From Chryseobacterium sp. 52 (lineage in GTDB: Bacteria > Bacteroidota > Bacteroidia > Flavobacteriales > Weeksellaceae), in contig NZ_PEEX01000001.1 in NCBI RefSeq assembly GCF_002754245.1, forward strand, positions 3,576,001 to 3,640,000: a stretch of 64,000 nt of DNA, given 5' to 3'. A model generated the notes under the pieces. That model did no database searches. It worked only from the letters and a program-made list of their open reading frames with translations, and was not told the origin of the DNA. The position numbers and the translations under genes were made by a program. This document shows positions 28,986 through 37,490 of this stretch, one piece after another. The stretch's first letter is position 1. The number at the start of each line of letters is the position of its first letter.

Positions 28986-29999
28986 TTATTGTTCATGGAC
29001 AATCTTCCCCTCATTTTCTAATTTCCTGACTAATTTTAAAAATTCGTTTGATACCCCTTTTATTTCTTTAGATGGATTCTGTTCATTATTTAATACCTCA
29101 AACTCATTGGAACTTAGCTTATTCTTTTTAAGTACATCCTTTACGACTTCCACTTCGCGCTCATTTTTTGTTTCTTTAGAGTTTTCATTTAATTTAAACC
29201 CTAAATATCCTGCTGCGCTCGCGCCTAATAAAGTCAACTGCCAGGTTTCAAACTCCAGAAATGGAAATATTTCTACCCATACATTATCTCTGAATATAAA
29301 TACAAAAGCAATCCCGAAAATAAGGTTAAAAACCAAACATTGAAACCTATGAATACTTACCCCTCCCTCATCGGAAAGTATATCTGTAATCCAGCCTTCA
29401 GTATTGCTTATATCCTGATGCCGAAGACGAACAGGATTTGTATTTTCCTTCATCTGTGCTTTATTCATGGTATCTCCCAGGATAGAAACTCCAATCCCTC
29501 CAGCAAGCAAAATAACAGCGCTTGGGGTAAGTGCTACCAAAAATCCTGTATAAATATAGAACGATAAATAGCAGGAGAGAATAATCAATGTCCACCAAAA
29601 CAACTGCATTCTCGCAAAACTGTATGGCCGTTCTGATACAGGTTTTAAACCGCTTCCTTCAGGGGCATAACTTAAATCCCGGCATAGTGCTGTTTTCCAT
29701 GCAAGGATCACTCCCGTAACCCAAATCAATAAAAATGCGATCCAAAATGAAGCTTCAAAATTGTCACTTTTATGCTTATAAAGGATTTCCGGATGCTCTT
29801 TTTGATATTTATAAGCATTCTGCAGCGTAGGATCAGGTTGAGTTTCCTGTTGAGTTTTTTTAGAGACTTTATCTTGAGAAGTAGACTCATCTTGATTAGC
29901 TCGCTGATTTACAGAATCCATTACAGGAGGTACAGCTGCATGTAAATAGGTTGAACTGCCTATTAAGTTCAACATAAATAGAAGAATAAATGTTTTCAT
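28986..29999 (-). CDS. Multi-pass membrane protein upstream of the giant genes
   Basis: This 337-aa protein has a likely signal peptide (MKTFILLFMLNLIGSSTYLHA), a Gln/Ser-rich exposed segment and about five hydrophobic helices (SFWIAFLLIWVTGVILAW, MQLFWWTLIILSCYLSFYIY, SAVILLAGGIGVSILG, LVFNLIFGIAFVFIF, LTLLGASAAGYLGF). It ends in a charged cytoplasmic tail of about 75 residues. The block RPYSFARMQLFWWTLII followed by a Gly-rich helix resembles, from memory, membrane proteins encoded in other genomes without known function. It is 70 bases upstream of the 2464-aa gene on the same strand and is the obvious candidate for a membrane anchor or channel of this system. Confidence 0.8.
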   Translation of the reverse strand: MKTFILLFMLNLIGSSTYLHAAVPPVMDSVNQRANQDESTSQDKVSKKTQQETQPDPTLQNAYKYQKEHPEILYKHKSDNFEASFWIAFLLIWVTGVILAWKTALCRDLSYAPEGSGLKPVSERPYSFARMQLFWWTLIILSCYLSFYIYTGFLVALTPSAVILLAGGIGVSILGDTMNKAQMKENTNPVRLRHQDISNTEGWITDILSDEGGVSIHRFQCLVFNLIFGIAFVFIFRDNVWVEIFPFLEFETWQLTLLGASAAGYLGFKLNENSKETKNEREVEVVKDVLKKNKLSSNEFEVLNNEQNPSKEIKGVSNEFLKLVRKLENEGKIVHEQ

Positions 30000-30363
30000 A
30001 ATTAGTCATTTTTAGTTTAATGTAATTTGTTTCTATTATAGAATAAAGAGTTTTCACATTTTAACTGCTACCATATTTAAAACCTACTTTGAGAGGTATT
30101 TAAAGCGAACCGACAGTCGATTCGAATTCCTCCAGAATGTATACTATTCTTCATTCCAATATTTCTTCTCCATTTTACTTTTGATGTTCTGTAAATCTGT
30201 TTTGACCGTTTAGTTTTTAACTTCTGGCGTTATCTCATTCGTTTGTATTAATAAATAAATTTTTTATTTCCATCAACACGTAAAATATCTGATTTATTCC
30301 GGTATACTTTAAGGTATGCCACTTATTTCATCACAAATTTTGCAATTATATATTGTTCTGTCA

Positions 30364-30381
30364 ATTACCCGTTTGGGTAAT
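30364..30381. repeat. Perfect inverted repeat with tetraloop, possible operator or hairpin
   Basis: ATTACCC and GGGTAAT are separated by GTTT. It lies 93 bases downstream of the amidase stop. It could be a protein-binding palindrome for the giant operon or a second weak terminator stem. Confidence 0.4.
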
Positions 30382-30408
30382 ATTGCCATTAAAAAAAAGG
30401 AGTACAGT

Positions 30409-30431
30409 CTGAAAAATCTTATGTTTTTCAG
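30409..30431 (-). terminator. Terminator-like hairpin after the amidase gene
   Basis: CTGAAAAA / TTTTTCAG form an 8-base stem with a 7-base loop, 43 bases after the amidase stop on the minus strand. An eight-base T run follows after about ten bases on that strand, so it is a weak but plausible terminator. Confidence 0.5.
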
Positions 30432-30473
30432 AGTATTTAAGAATATGGCAATTATTTTGTTTTTCTGATCAGT

Positions 30474-31121
30474 TTAGATATCTGAATCTTCTGCTTTCAG
30501 CAAATTGAGCTGTGGCTGAACCTTGATCTCTTTTATACCGCTGTGCTTATTGATAAAATCATCAACAGCTACTGACAAGGCCTTTGCCAGAGAATTTTTG
30601 TACGCCAAATTCCTCAATCTTTTGGCATCATTCGTTTCCGTAATAAAACTGATCTCAGCCAATGCACAGGCTGTTTTAGAAAAATGATACGCAGGATTTA
30701 AGACTCCTAATTTCATTTCTTTGACTTTTCTGTCTTTATATCCTGTTGCCTGTACAAGTCTTTGCTGTACGGAAGAGGCTAATAATACAGAATCACTGCT
30801 GGCACCGGGGTAAACATAAGTTTCTGTTCCCTGTGTGGTGGTATCAGTCCAGCCGTTAAAATGTATAGAAAGAAAAACATCTGCTTTTTTTGTTAGAGCA
30901 AGAGCAGCCCTGTTTTGAAGGGATAAATTAGTATCAGTATCTCGGGTAAGATAGACCTGATGTGTTTTTAGCCTCAGTTCATCGGCAATAAGAATGCCGA
31001 TCTCAAGGGTTAAATTCTTTTCAAGGTCTCCTAAGGCAGAAACTGCATGATTTGCATCGGAGCCACCAACATTTTCCACACCACCATGCCCCGGATCTAT
31101 TACAATGATTCCAGTTTTCAT
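30474..31121 (-). CDS. N-acetylmuramoyl-L-alanine amidase (Amidase_3), no signal peptide
   Basis: The 215-aa protein is a complete Amidase_3 zinc enzyme that cleaves the amide between N-acetylmuramic acid and the peptide stem. The expected residues are present: His in VIDPGHGG, Glu in LEKNLTLEI, His in FLSIHFNG, and the catalytic Glu in ALAEISFIT. Unlike housekeeping AmiC-type enzymes it starts directly with the catalytic domain (MKTGIIVIDPGHGG), without signal peptide or targeting domain. It would therefore need a holin-like route or cell lysis to reach the wall, as phage endolysins do. It sits upstream of the giant-protein operon on the same strand. Confidence 0.9.
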   Translation of the reverse strand: MKTGIIVIDPGHGGVENVGGSDANHAVSALGDLEKNLTLEIGILIADELRLKTHQVYLTRDTDTNLSLQNRAALALTKKADVFLSIHFNGWTDTTTQGTETYVYPGASSDSVLLASSVQQRLVQATGYKDRKVKEMKLGVLNPAYHFSKTACALAEISFITETNDAKRLRNLAYKNSLAKALSVAVDDFINKHSGIKEIKVQPQLNLLKAEDSDI

Positions 31122-31181
31122 GATATAAGTTTTCTTAAAATTAGTTATTTTTATTTAGATATCTGATTAAAAAGAGTTGTT

Positions 31182-31383
31182 TTTTAATACAATCACATTT
31201 GACTCGTTCAAAGTGAATATAGTTGAAAGGTACACCGGGTCGATGAATTTTCACCCAAAATTATGTGAAGTTTTGTTTAAAGTCAGAACTTTAGATGATG
31301 GTATTGTGAAAAGAAAAGATGTTGAGCAGGATGATGTTCATTTTATCTTGAGTCTGGTTATTTCCCATTATAATCTTAACTAA
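31182..31383 (+). pseudogene. Internally deleted copy of the small gene at 15521-15880
   Basis: The sequence matches 15577-15880 nearly base for base but lacks about 100 bases in the middle. The join falls at a short shared sequence (AAAAGA) present at both ends of the missing piece, which points to a microhomology deletion. The frame stays open and would read NTITFDSFKVNIVERYTGSM...SLVISHYNLN, but the N-terminus of the parent is missing too. It is in the same orientation as the parent and lies at the other end of the giant-protein locus. Confidence 0.8.
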
Positions 31384-31485
31384 TCTACTTTTTGACAGAT
31401 GGTAAGAAAGATTGATCTTTAGACCTGGACTACTTCAGAAATCTCTGCTTTTAGCTGGTACTAAGGATGAGAAGATTAGGATAAA

Positions 31486-32946
31486 TTAATCAACATTACT
31501 TCCTTCTATATAGTTTCTTAGCCAAATGCTAAAGTCAACTTTTTCAGGGACATTAAGTTTTTTTCTGAGATTGTATTTATTATTTTCAATTGTTTTTACG
31601 GCTTTAAAAGTGAATTGTGCTATATCCTTAGTTAAAAACCCTAAATAAATATAAGCACTCAGTGTAAGTTCTGATGGTTTTAAACCGGGTGCAAGTACCA
31701 GCATTTTATGGCTGAAATTAGGGTAAACTTCAAGAAACCGTCCAAAAAAAGCAGGACTGTTTTCTTTGGCTAATTGAATCACCTCTTCATAAGAGTCATT
31801 GATTTTTGATTGCAGGGAAACTATTTCGGATTGCTTGATATCAATATAGCGGTCTTTTTGATGGAGAAGCTTTTCTTTTGCCCGCTTTTTAGAGAGAAGG
31901 ATTTTATACGTAATTAATGTAATTATTATTCCCAAAACGATAAGCAGGAGTATAATTCTGTACAGTTTATTTTCTTTTTCTTTATTCTGAATTTCCTTTT
32001 CCTTTAAGAATTTCTTTATTGGAATATCCAGCGTATTTTTATTTTCAGTATCCAGACTATCGTTTACTAGAGTATATTTTTCAAGATAATCTATTGCTTT
32101 TTCCTGATCATTCAGGGCTTTGGATGCTTCATATAGAAGTTTGTAAGTCTCAGGTAGATCATCTACTCTTTTGATCTGTTTAGAAATCAAAACAGATTCG
32201 TTGTACAATGAGATTGCTTTTTCGTATTCCTTCTTTTGATAATATAACCTTCCGTAATTTCGAAGGAGTATAGATTTTTGAAAAACCGGATATTCTCCGG
32301 TATTGTACATGGAATCTCCTTTTTTCAGATAATACTCTGCCGAGTCTGTATTTTTCGAAAATAAAATATGATATTTGGCTATTCTGGAAGCAATAAAAGG
32401 ACTGGGCTTTAATTGATAAGCCTTCATTATAGCCATGTAAAATTCTTTTATTTTGTTTGTTCCTTCAAAAGCGGCAGATAGATCGACATAATAATACTGC
32501 AGCAATGATTTTCTTTTCTTAGTATCGGCTATATTCAGAGCCGTTTTTATAGCCAGATTATAATTTTCTATTGTTTTTTCATCAAGTCCTAAAAAATAAT
32601 AGTTTTTTGCATATTCACCATAAATTCTTGATTCTAATTCGCTGTCTTTGAAATCTACACTGCTTTGTAAAGCAAGATCCAAATAACCCATGCTTTCCTT
32701 ATGTTTTCCAATTGTTGACAAGGCATTACCAATATTCAGATACCCTCTGATAATACCTTTTTGATAGTGTAATTCTCCGGATTGTTTAACGATATCTTTA
32801 TTTAGAAGAATCGCTTTTTCATGTTTGCCTTCTTTTTTAAGCCTGGAATCTTCTTTTACTAATAAAGAATCGATCTCTTTTATTGAGTATTGTGCATAAA
32901 AGAAATATGGGATAAACAATAGGATGACAAATACATTCTTCAACAT
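31486..32946 (-). CDS. TPR regulator with membrane segment and LuxR-like C-terminal HTH
   Basis: The 486-aa protein has a signal peptide (MLKNVFVILLFIPYFFYAQ) and TPR repeats to about residue 310. A transmembrane helix near 325-350 (LYRIILLLIVLGIIITLITY) is followed by a coiled coil. The C-terminal helix-turn-helix has LuxR/GerE character (LTLSAYIYLGFLTKDIAQFT followed by FKAVKTIENNKYNLRKKLNV). This build, with periplasmic TPR sensor and cytoplasmic DNA-binding domain in one chain, is frequent in Flavobacteriia. It is separated by 722 bases from divergent surface-protein genes, which it may control. Confidence 0.8.
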   Translation of the reverse strand: MLKNVFVILLFIPYFFYAQYSIKEIDSLLVKEDSRLKKEGKHEKAILLNKDIVKQSGELHYQKGIIRGYLNIGNALSTIGKHKESMGYLDLALQSSVDFKDSELESRIYGEYAKNYYFLGLDEKTIENYNLAIKTALNIADTKKRKSLLQYYYVDLSAAFEGTNKIKEFYMAIMKAYQLKPSPFIASRIAKYHILFSKNTDSAEYYLKKGDSMYNTGEYPVFQKSILLRNYGRLYYQKKEYEKAISLYNESVLISKQIKRVDDLPETYKLLYEASKALNDQEKAIDYLEKYTLVNDSLDTENKNTLDIPIKKFLKEKEIQNKEKENKLYRIILLLIVLGIIITLITYKILLSKKRAKEKLLHQKDRYIDIKQSEIVSLQSKINDSYEEVIQLAKENSPAFFGRFLEVYPNFSHKMLVLAPGLKPSELTLSAYIYLGFLTKDIAQFTFKAVKTIENNKYNLRKKLNVPEKVDFSIWLRNYIEGSNVD

Positions 32947-33668
32947 GTAGTTTTATAAATTATTAAAGGACAAATTTACAAATTTATATGATTTACTATA
33001 AAAAAATCTATGATTTAACTATAAATGTGAAAAAAAATACAGTGATTCTTTGGGAAAAAGTAAAAAAAGTAAAATAATATATATTATCATGATATTAGTT
33101 TAGAAAAAGGATTAAAAATGGGCTCAATAAGCAAAAAACTGCCCTCTTACAATACAAAAAATTAATTTTAATATTTATCACACCACCCGTTATTATTAAA
33201 ATAAAATACTGACTAACAACTGATTAAAAAACAAGGGTATTTCTTGGGTACCCAATTTATTGAAACTTAGCTATTAAATTTATTTCCTTTGCAGCAGAAT
33301 CATGAGTTGATTTTATTCATCAGATTGGGTATTCAAAAAAATATAAACACTAAAATACTGTTCCAGATTTTCAGAGCCCATTGATTATAAAAAAACAATT
33401 GATTTATTAAAAACACAATAAAAATTATTATTTCAAAAGTGAGAAAACTTAATTCATCTTTATTATTGCAGCATTTTTCCTTACTGCAAACAAAGCTATC
33501 GTTCAGCAAAGATTGGGTACCGATGAAAAAACGTTACAGTTTTCATACTATCTAAATTAAGTATTTTACGATCCCATCTTTCACTGGTATATAATAATAT
33601 TGATTTTTAAATTTTATCATGCTATAAAGGATATTTTCAATCATATTCTTTATCATAAAAAATAAATA
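32947..33668. other. Long intergenic region upstream of the surface-protein genes
   Basis: This very AT-rich 722-base stretch separates divergent genes. It contains the remnant of a secreted-protein start described separately (33430-33560) and three spaced copies of GATTGGGTA or its close variants. No RNA gene is recognised. Confidence 0.5.
33430..33560 (+). pseudogene. Remnant of a secreted-protein gene start
   Basis: One frame reads FIFIIAAFFLTANKAIVQQR and then LGTDEKTLQFSYYLN before a stop, which looks like the core of a signal peptide and the first residues of a mature protein. The start (GTGAGAAAACTT) is in a different frame and a TAA intervenes, so the gene is broken by a small indel. 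Confidence 0.35.
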
Positions 33669-34277
33669 ATGCCTAACACACAAATGATAATATCCACTTC
33701 AACACTCTTCCATTTTATGAGAAGAGTTTTGGGGTATTTGTTATTATTCTGTCTTTCTCCTTCTGTTCCCGCCCAAATTGGGATTGATAAAAATACGGGT
33801 TCTTACTTTCCAGAAGAAAGCCTGATATCTTCAGCAGAAAACGAAACAAAGATTTATGTTTCAAACGGGGCTGTTATTACAGATAATGCAGAATTAAAAA
33901 GGTATAAAATAATACCCCTTTCTCCTCAAAAATTTTACACCCATAAAAAACAGCATACCAATAGAATTCCGGCAAAGAAAACCAACAAACGGTCAAAAAG
34001 CCTGGCTAAAGGAATTAAACTTCCTAAAAAATCATTTTTTTTATTGGCGACTTCAAAATCTGATATTTCGTTTAGAGCCCTTCACTTTTCTAATGATAAT
34101 GGTATTCAAACAGATCAATTTCAACTCAAACAAATAACAATTCTCTGTAAAAACAATTGGGATTTACAAAATTCCAACCTTTCTTCTTCTCGCCACTCAA
34201 ACTATTTTTATCCCGGTAATATAAGCCCTCATTATAAAACTCTTCTTCCCGCAAGGGCACCTCCTTTTTTATCTTAA
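33669..34277 (+). CDS. Secreted hypothetical protein, first of the surface-protein group
   Basis: This 202-aa protein has a hydrophobic N-terminus ending LLLFCLSPSVPAQ; the ATG at 33718 (MRRVLGYLLLF) may be the true start. The mature part begins IGIDKNTGSYFPEESL and contains IYVSNGAVITDNAELK, a motif I associate with Flavobacteriia cell-surface proteins. It has many Lys, Ser and Asn and no known domain. It lies 88 bases upstream of the Ig-like surface protein, so the group is probably co-expressed. Confidence 0.6.
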   Translation: MPNTQMIISTSTLFHFMRRVLGYLLLFCLSPSVPAQIGIDKNTGSYFPEESLISSAENETKIYVSNGAVITDNAELKRYKIIPLSPQKFYTHKKQHTNRIPAKKTNKRSKSLAKGIKLPKKSFFLLATSKSDISFRALHFSNDNGIQTDQFQLKQITILCKNNWDLQNSNLSSSRHSNYFYPGNISPHYKTLLPARAPPFLS

Positions 34278-34365
34278 AAATAACATTATATAATTTCTTT
34301 TTCCTCTTTTGTCTATAGAATCTACTGTATTTCGATCTCTATAAAGACAAAGGACAGGTAAACTC

Positions 34366-36432
34366 ATGCAAAAACTAAACTTAATTAACAGAAAACATAT
34401 TGTGATACAAAAAACGACTATTTACTATCTATGGATATTATTATTACTTCTTATAACAGGTAATGTAAAAGTATCTGCACGACTTTACGGCGGCAGTGGG
34501 TGCAATACCAATTATGCCAATTTCGGTTTCAATTCAAATAATTCTGCGGCCAACATAGAATACGACAATTTTACATCTGCTTTTCATGCAACGGTAATTC
34601 GTACAGGAGAAGGAAAATTTCAAATTTGGGGTGAGAGCACAAAAAATAATGGAACAGATTTTAATTCTTTTCCTCAAGATATCAATGTTACAAACTTTCC
34701 TGCAATAGGTACAAGTACACCCTTAAAATTTGTATCGGGCTCCCGAAACACAAGTAGTCAAACCATTATGCTTACCTCAGAGGGGCTTTATGTATGGGGC
34801 TTTCCAGGTAACGTTATTTCATCTTCATTAAAAGGAACGTATTCATGTGCTAAACCAACACTCAACGGAAACGGCTTGCCAGTTGGTGTAAGCCCTGCAA
34901 ACGTAAAAGTACTTACTGCCAGTTTCCAAACCGTAGGGATACTAACCTGTACCGGCGAGGTGGGGATGCACACCCAGGTAGCAGCCAATACAGGTTCAGT
35001 GGCACCTTCCGTTACAAATATTACAAACACTTGTCCCGCAACAACAGCTAACTTAAATTCGGCACATACAGGTACAATTCCCAGTAATACGACGTTAGTT
35101 TGGTATACCAATAATACCCATACAGGTACCGCATTATCAGGAACGGAAATTACAGCAGCAGCAGCCGGAACTTATTATGCATTTTATAAAGATAACATCG
35201 TTGCGAATTCTTTCAGCCCGGCTTCTTCAGCTGTCACAGTAGCCATTGTAGCTTGTTGTCAATCGGGAACAGCTGCTCCTATTTTAAATAATGCAACAAA
35301 CTTTAATGCAACAACTTATGGCTCCTCAATACAATGCGGCTATACAACAGCTAACCTAAGTGCAATAACAGCATCTAATCAACCTACTCCAGCAACAGTT
35401 TCCCTGACCTGGCATACAGCTACACCCGCTACCAATCTTAATAAAATAACAAATATTACAGCACTTACAGGTACAACGAAATATTATACTGCTTTTTATG
35501 ATTCTGTAAACGGATGCTATTCCCCAACAAAGGAAGTGGTTGTACTCGCATCAATTTGTACTGGTGATGACGACTATAGTTCAACCCCAATATCATCAGC
35601 CACAGGAGGTATTCTTCCTACAATCTTTGCTAATGACAGCTATAATGGAATTGCCGTAACCAGTACCTCTGCATTTCCGGTTACTTTTTCATATGAACTC
35701 TGGATCCCTGCGAATGCGATGGTAAATAGTAATGACGGTACAATAACTATTCCTCCGGGACTTACCCCGGGAACCTATACCTACTATTATAAACTGAATG
35801 ATAATGATCCTGATGTTGGTATTTATCTCAATGACAGTGTTGGTATGGTTACGTTTGTCATTGTTTGCGCATCCGGATCCTCTGCACCAACTGTAAAGAC
35901 CAATCTATCCAATACCTGTCCTGCAAATACTGCAAATTTACAAGATGCCCATACAGGTACTGTTCCAAGTGGCTCGGTTCTTAATTGGTATACTAATAAT
36001 ACGCATGCCGGCTTTCCGCTTACTCCAGCTCAAATTGCTTCGGCAGGAGCAGGTACTTATTACGCATTTTACTATGCATCCTTAGGGAATTGCTATAGTC
36101 CGGTCTCAAGTCCTGTAGTGGTTACCATTCTTCCTTGTCCTAGCTACTGTACAAAACCTGCTTTGGCGGGAACCCCGGATGGCTATACAAAGCTTGGAAT
36201 AACAATCCAGCAGAAACAGTCTGGCTGGCCGGAGAAAATCCCGAACGGTCATTTTGCACTGGAATCAAAAACCAAAGGAATGGTCATTACAAGAGTTGCA
36301 AATTCAGGATTGATTGCTGATCCTAAAGAAGGAATGCTGATCTATGATATCGCTGCATCTTGTGTGAAATTGTATAATGGCAGCAGCTGGAACTGTATCG
36401 TGAGAAGCTGTAACGATTTAACTATACCTTAA
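34366..36432 (+). CDS. Secreted surface protein with RCC1-like start and duplicated Ig-like modules
   Basis: The 688-aa protein has a long signal region (YYLWILLLLLITGNVKVSA). Residues about 60-170 (VIRTGEGKFQIWGEST, LTSEGLYVWGFPG) look like RCC1-type blades. Then come Ig-like/PKD-type modules, two of which are clear duplicates: the one near 210-290 and the one near 505-590 share NTCPA.TANL..AHTGT.PS, WYTNNTH and AGTYYAFY. The last 85 residues (GMVITRVAN...PKEGMLIYDIAASCVKLYNG) resemble a terminal module shared with the next gene and with many Chryseobacterium surface proteins. A role in adhesion or as a gliding-associated cell-surface protein is inferred. There is no classic type 9 sorting domain. 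Confidence 0.75.
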   Translation: MQKLNLINRKHIVIQKTTIYYLWILLLLLITGNVKVSARLYGGSGCNTNYANFGFNSNNSAANIEYDNFTSAFHATVIRTGEGKFQIWGESTKNNGTDFNSFPQDINVTNFPAIGTSTPLKFVSGSRNTSSQTIMLTSEGLYVWGFPGNVISSSLKGTYSCAKPTLNGNGLPVGVSPANVKVLTASFQTVGILTCTGEVGMHTQVAANTGSVAPSVTNITNTCPATTANLNSAHTGTIPSNTTLVWYTNNTHTGTALSGTEITAAAAGTYYAFYKDNIVANSFSPASSAVTVAIVACCQSGTAAPILNNATNFNATTYGSSIQCGYTTANLSAITASNQPTPATVSLTWHTATPATNLNKITNITALTGTTKYYTAFYDSVNGCYSPTKEVVVLASICTGDDDYSSTPISSATGGILPTIFANDSYNGIAVTSTSAFPVTFSYELWIPANAMVNSNDGTITIPPGLTPGTYTYYYKLNDNDPDVGIYLNDSVGMVTFVIVCASGSSAPTVKTNLSNTCPANTANLQDAHTGTVPSGSVLNWYTNNTHAGFPLTPAQIASAGAGTYYAFYYASLGNCYSPVSSPVVVTILPCPSYCTKPALAGTPDGYTKLGITIQQKQSGWPEKIPNGHFALESKTKGMVITRVANSGLIADPKEGMLIYDIAASCVKLYNGSSWNCIVRSCNDLTIP

Positions 36433-36499
36433 GATAGTCAGCAAAAAATCAGCTGTATTTATTGTACAGTTTCTAATTATTGGAAATAAAATAAAAAAC

Positions 36500-37030
36500 A
36501 TGAAAAAAATAATATACATACTCCTGTTAGTGAATCTGTCAAATTTTGTTAACGGTCAGATTGCCATAGGAAAGGCCTCTATTAATGGTAACAGCACCAT
36601 TTTAGATTTTGAAGATTCTGTGGGTAATACGAAAGGGATAATCCTTCCTGCGGTTGATAATGTAACCAATGCACTGGCTACAGTAACTTCTGATAACAAC
36701 GGGACTTTCTTATTTGATAAAAGTGACAGCAAGATAAAAATGTATCAAAACAATATGTGGGTAAATTTGAGTGATGCAGGTAATAACACTGCTATCCCTG
36801 CAAATTCAAGTTTGGAGTACGCAAGTCATCAAGGGATTATTATGGGAGCTCCCAGCAGCGGGGCAAAAGGCGTTTTGGTGTTAGAATCGGCTAATAAAGC
36901 AATGATTCTTCCTAAGATTGCAAATCCTCATTCTACGGTAAAAAACCCTTATCCGGGGATGATGTGTTATGATATAACCAGCAAAACATTGGCAGTTTTT
37001 GACGGTACGGTTTGGAATTATTGGAATTAG
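36500..37030 (+). CDS. Secreted protein sharing the terminal module of the preceding surface protein
   Basis: The 176-aa product has a signal peptide (MKKIIYILLLVNLSNFVNGQ). Its C-terminal half (KGVLVLESANKAMILPKIANPHSTVKNPYPGMMCYDITSKTLAVFDGTVWNYW) is split here only by my reading and parallels the end of the 688-aa protein (ITRVAN, PKEGMLIYDI, LYNGSSWN). The N-terminal half (ILDFEDSVGNTKGIILPAV) is a second, diverged copy of the same unit. It follows that gene by 67 bases and probably belongs to the same transcript. Function unknown. Confidence 0.65.
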   Translation: MKKIIYILLLVNLSNFVNGQIAIGKASINGNSTILDFEDSVGNTKGIILPAVDNVTNALATVTSDNNGTFLFDKSDSKIKMYQNNMWVNLSDAGNNTAIPANSSLEYASHQGIIMGAPSSGAKGVLVLESANKAMILPKIANPHSTVKNPYPGMMCYDITSKTLAVFDGTVWNYWN

Positions 37031-37040
37031 AAGAAAAATT

Positions 37041-37490
37041 ATGGTTTTTAAAAACATTCATTTAGGAAAAATGATAGAAGAAAAAATTGCAGAAAACGGG
37101 GTAGGCATATCCCGTATCTGTAATTTTATGAAACTTGATGAGCAGGACATTCAGAAAATGCTTGCATCAGAAAGTATTGATACAGGAATATTATTAAAAT
37201 GGTGCAAATTATTAGAATATGATTTCTTCCGAACTTATTCTCAACATCTGATTTTATATGCTCCGCCGTCAGGCACCCATTATAATGCGCAGAAAGAGGT
37301 GAAAAAAACGGGACTTCCCCAATTTAAAAAGAATATCTATACCAGAGAAGTGATCGATTTTATATTGGAACAGATAGAATCCGGAACAAAAACAAAAAAT
37401 CAAACCATTGAAGAATATAATATTCCGAAAACCACTTTATATAAATGGATAAATAAATACGGTAAACTTAAAAAAAATCCTGAATCTTGA
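37041..37490 (+). CDS. Small protein with C-terminal helix-turn-helix
   Basis: I place the start at the ATG at 37041 (MVFKNIHLGKMIEEKI, 149 aa), 10 bases after the previous stop. The N-terminal 65 residues look like an XRE-type helical domain (LGKMIEEKIAENGVGISRIC...EQDIQKMLASESI, then LLKWCKLLEYDFF). The C-terminus has a transposase-like HTH (NQTIEEYNIPKTTLYKWINK). Two DNA-binding motifs in one small chain suggest a regulator. It overlaps the start of the next gene (TTGA). Confidence 0.65.
   Translation: MVFKNIHLGKMIEEKIAENGVGISRICNFMKLDEQDIQKMLASESIDTGILLKWCKLLEYDFFRTYSQHLILYAPPSGTHYNAQKEVKKTGLPQFKKNIYTREVIDFILEQIESGTKTKNQTIEEYNIPKTTLYKWINKYGKLKKNPES

Larger units (their letters stand above)
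30000..30473. other. Intergenic region between amidase and membrane-protein genes
   Basis: This 474-base AT-rich stretch holds the promoter of the giant-protein operon, a terminator-like hairpin after the amidase, and a perfect 7-base inverted repeat ATTACCC-GTTT-GGGTAAT at 30364-30381. I see no gene. Because of its length, the amidase may be transcribed separately from the three downstream genes. Confidence 0.5.

Noticed and set aside
31182..31383. Interpretation of the repeat as a phage attachment site
   Set aside because: The repeat is coding sequence of a small gene, about 200 bases long with a deletion, and no integrase is present; simple duplication explains it as well.
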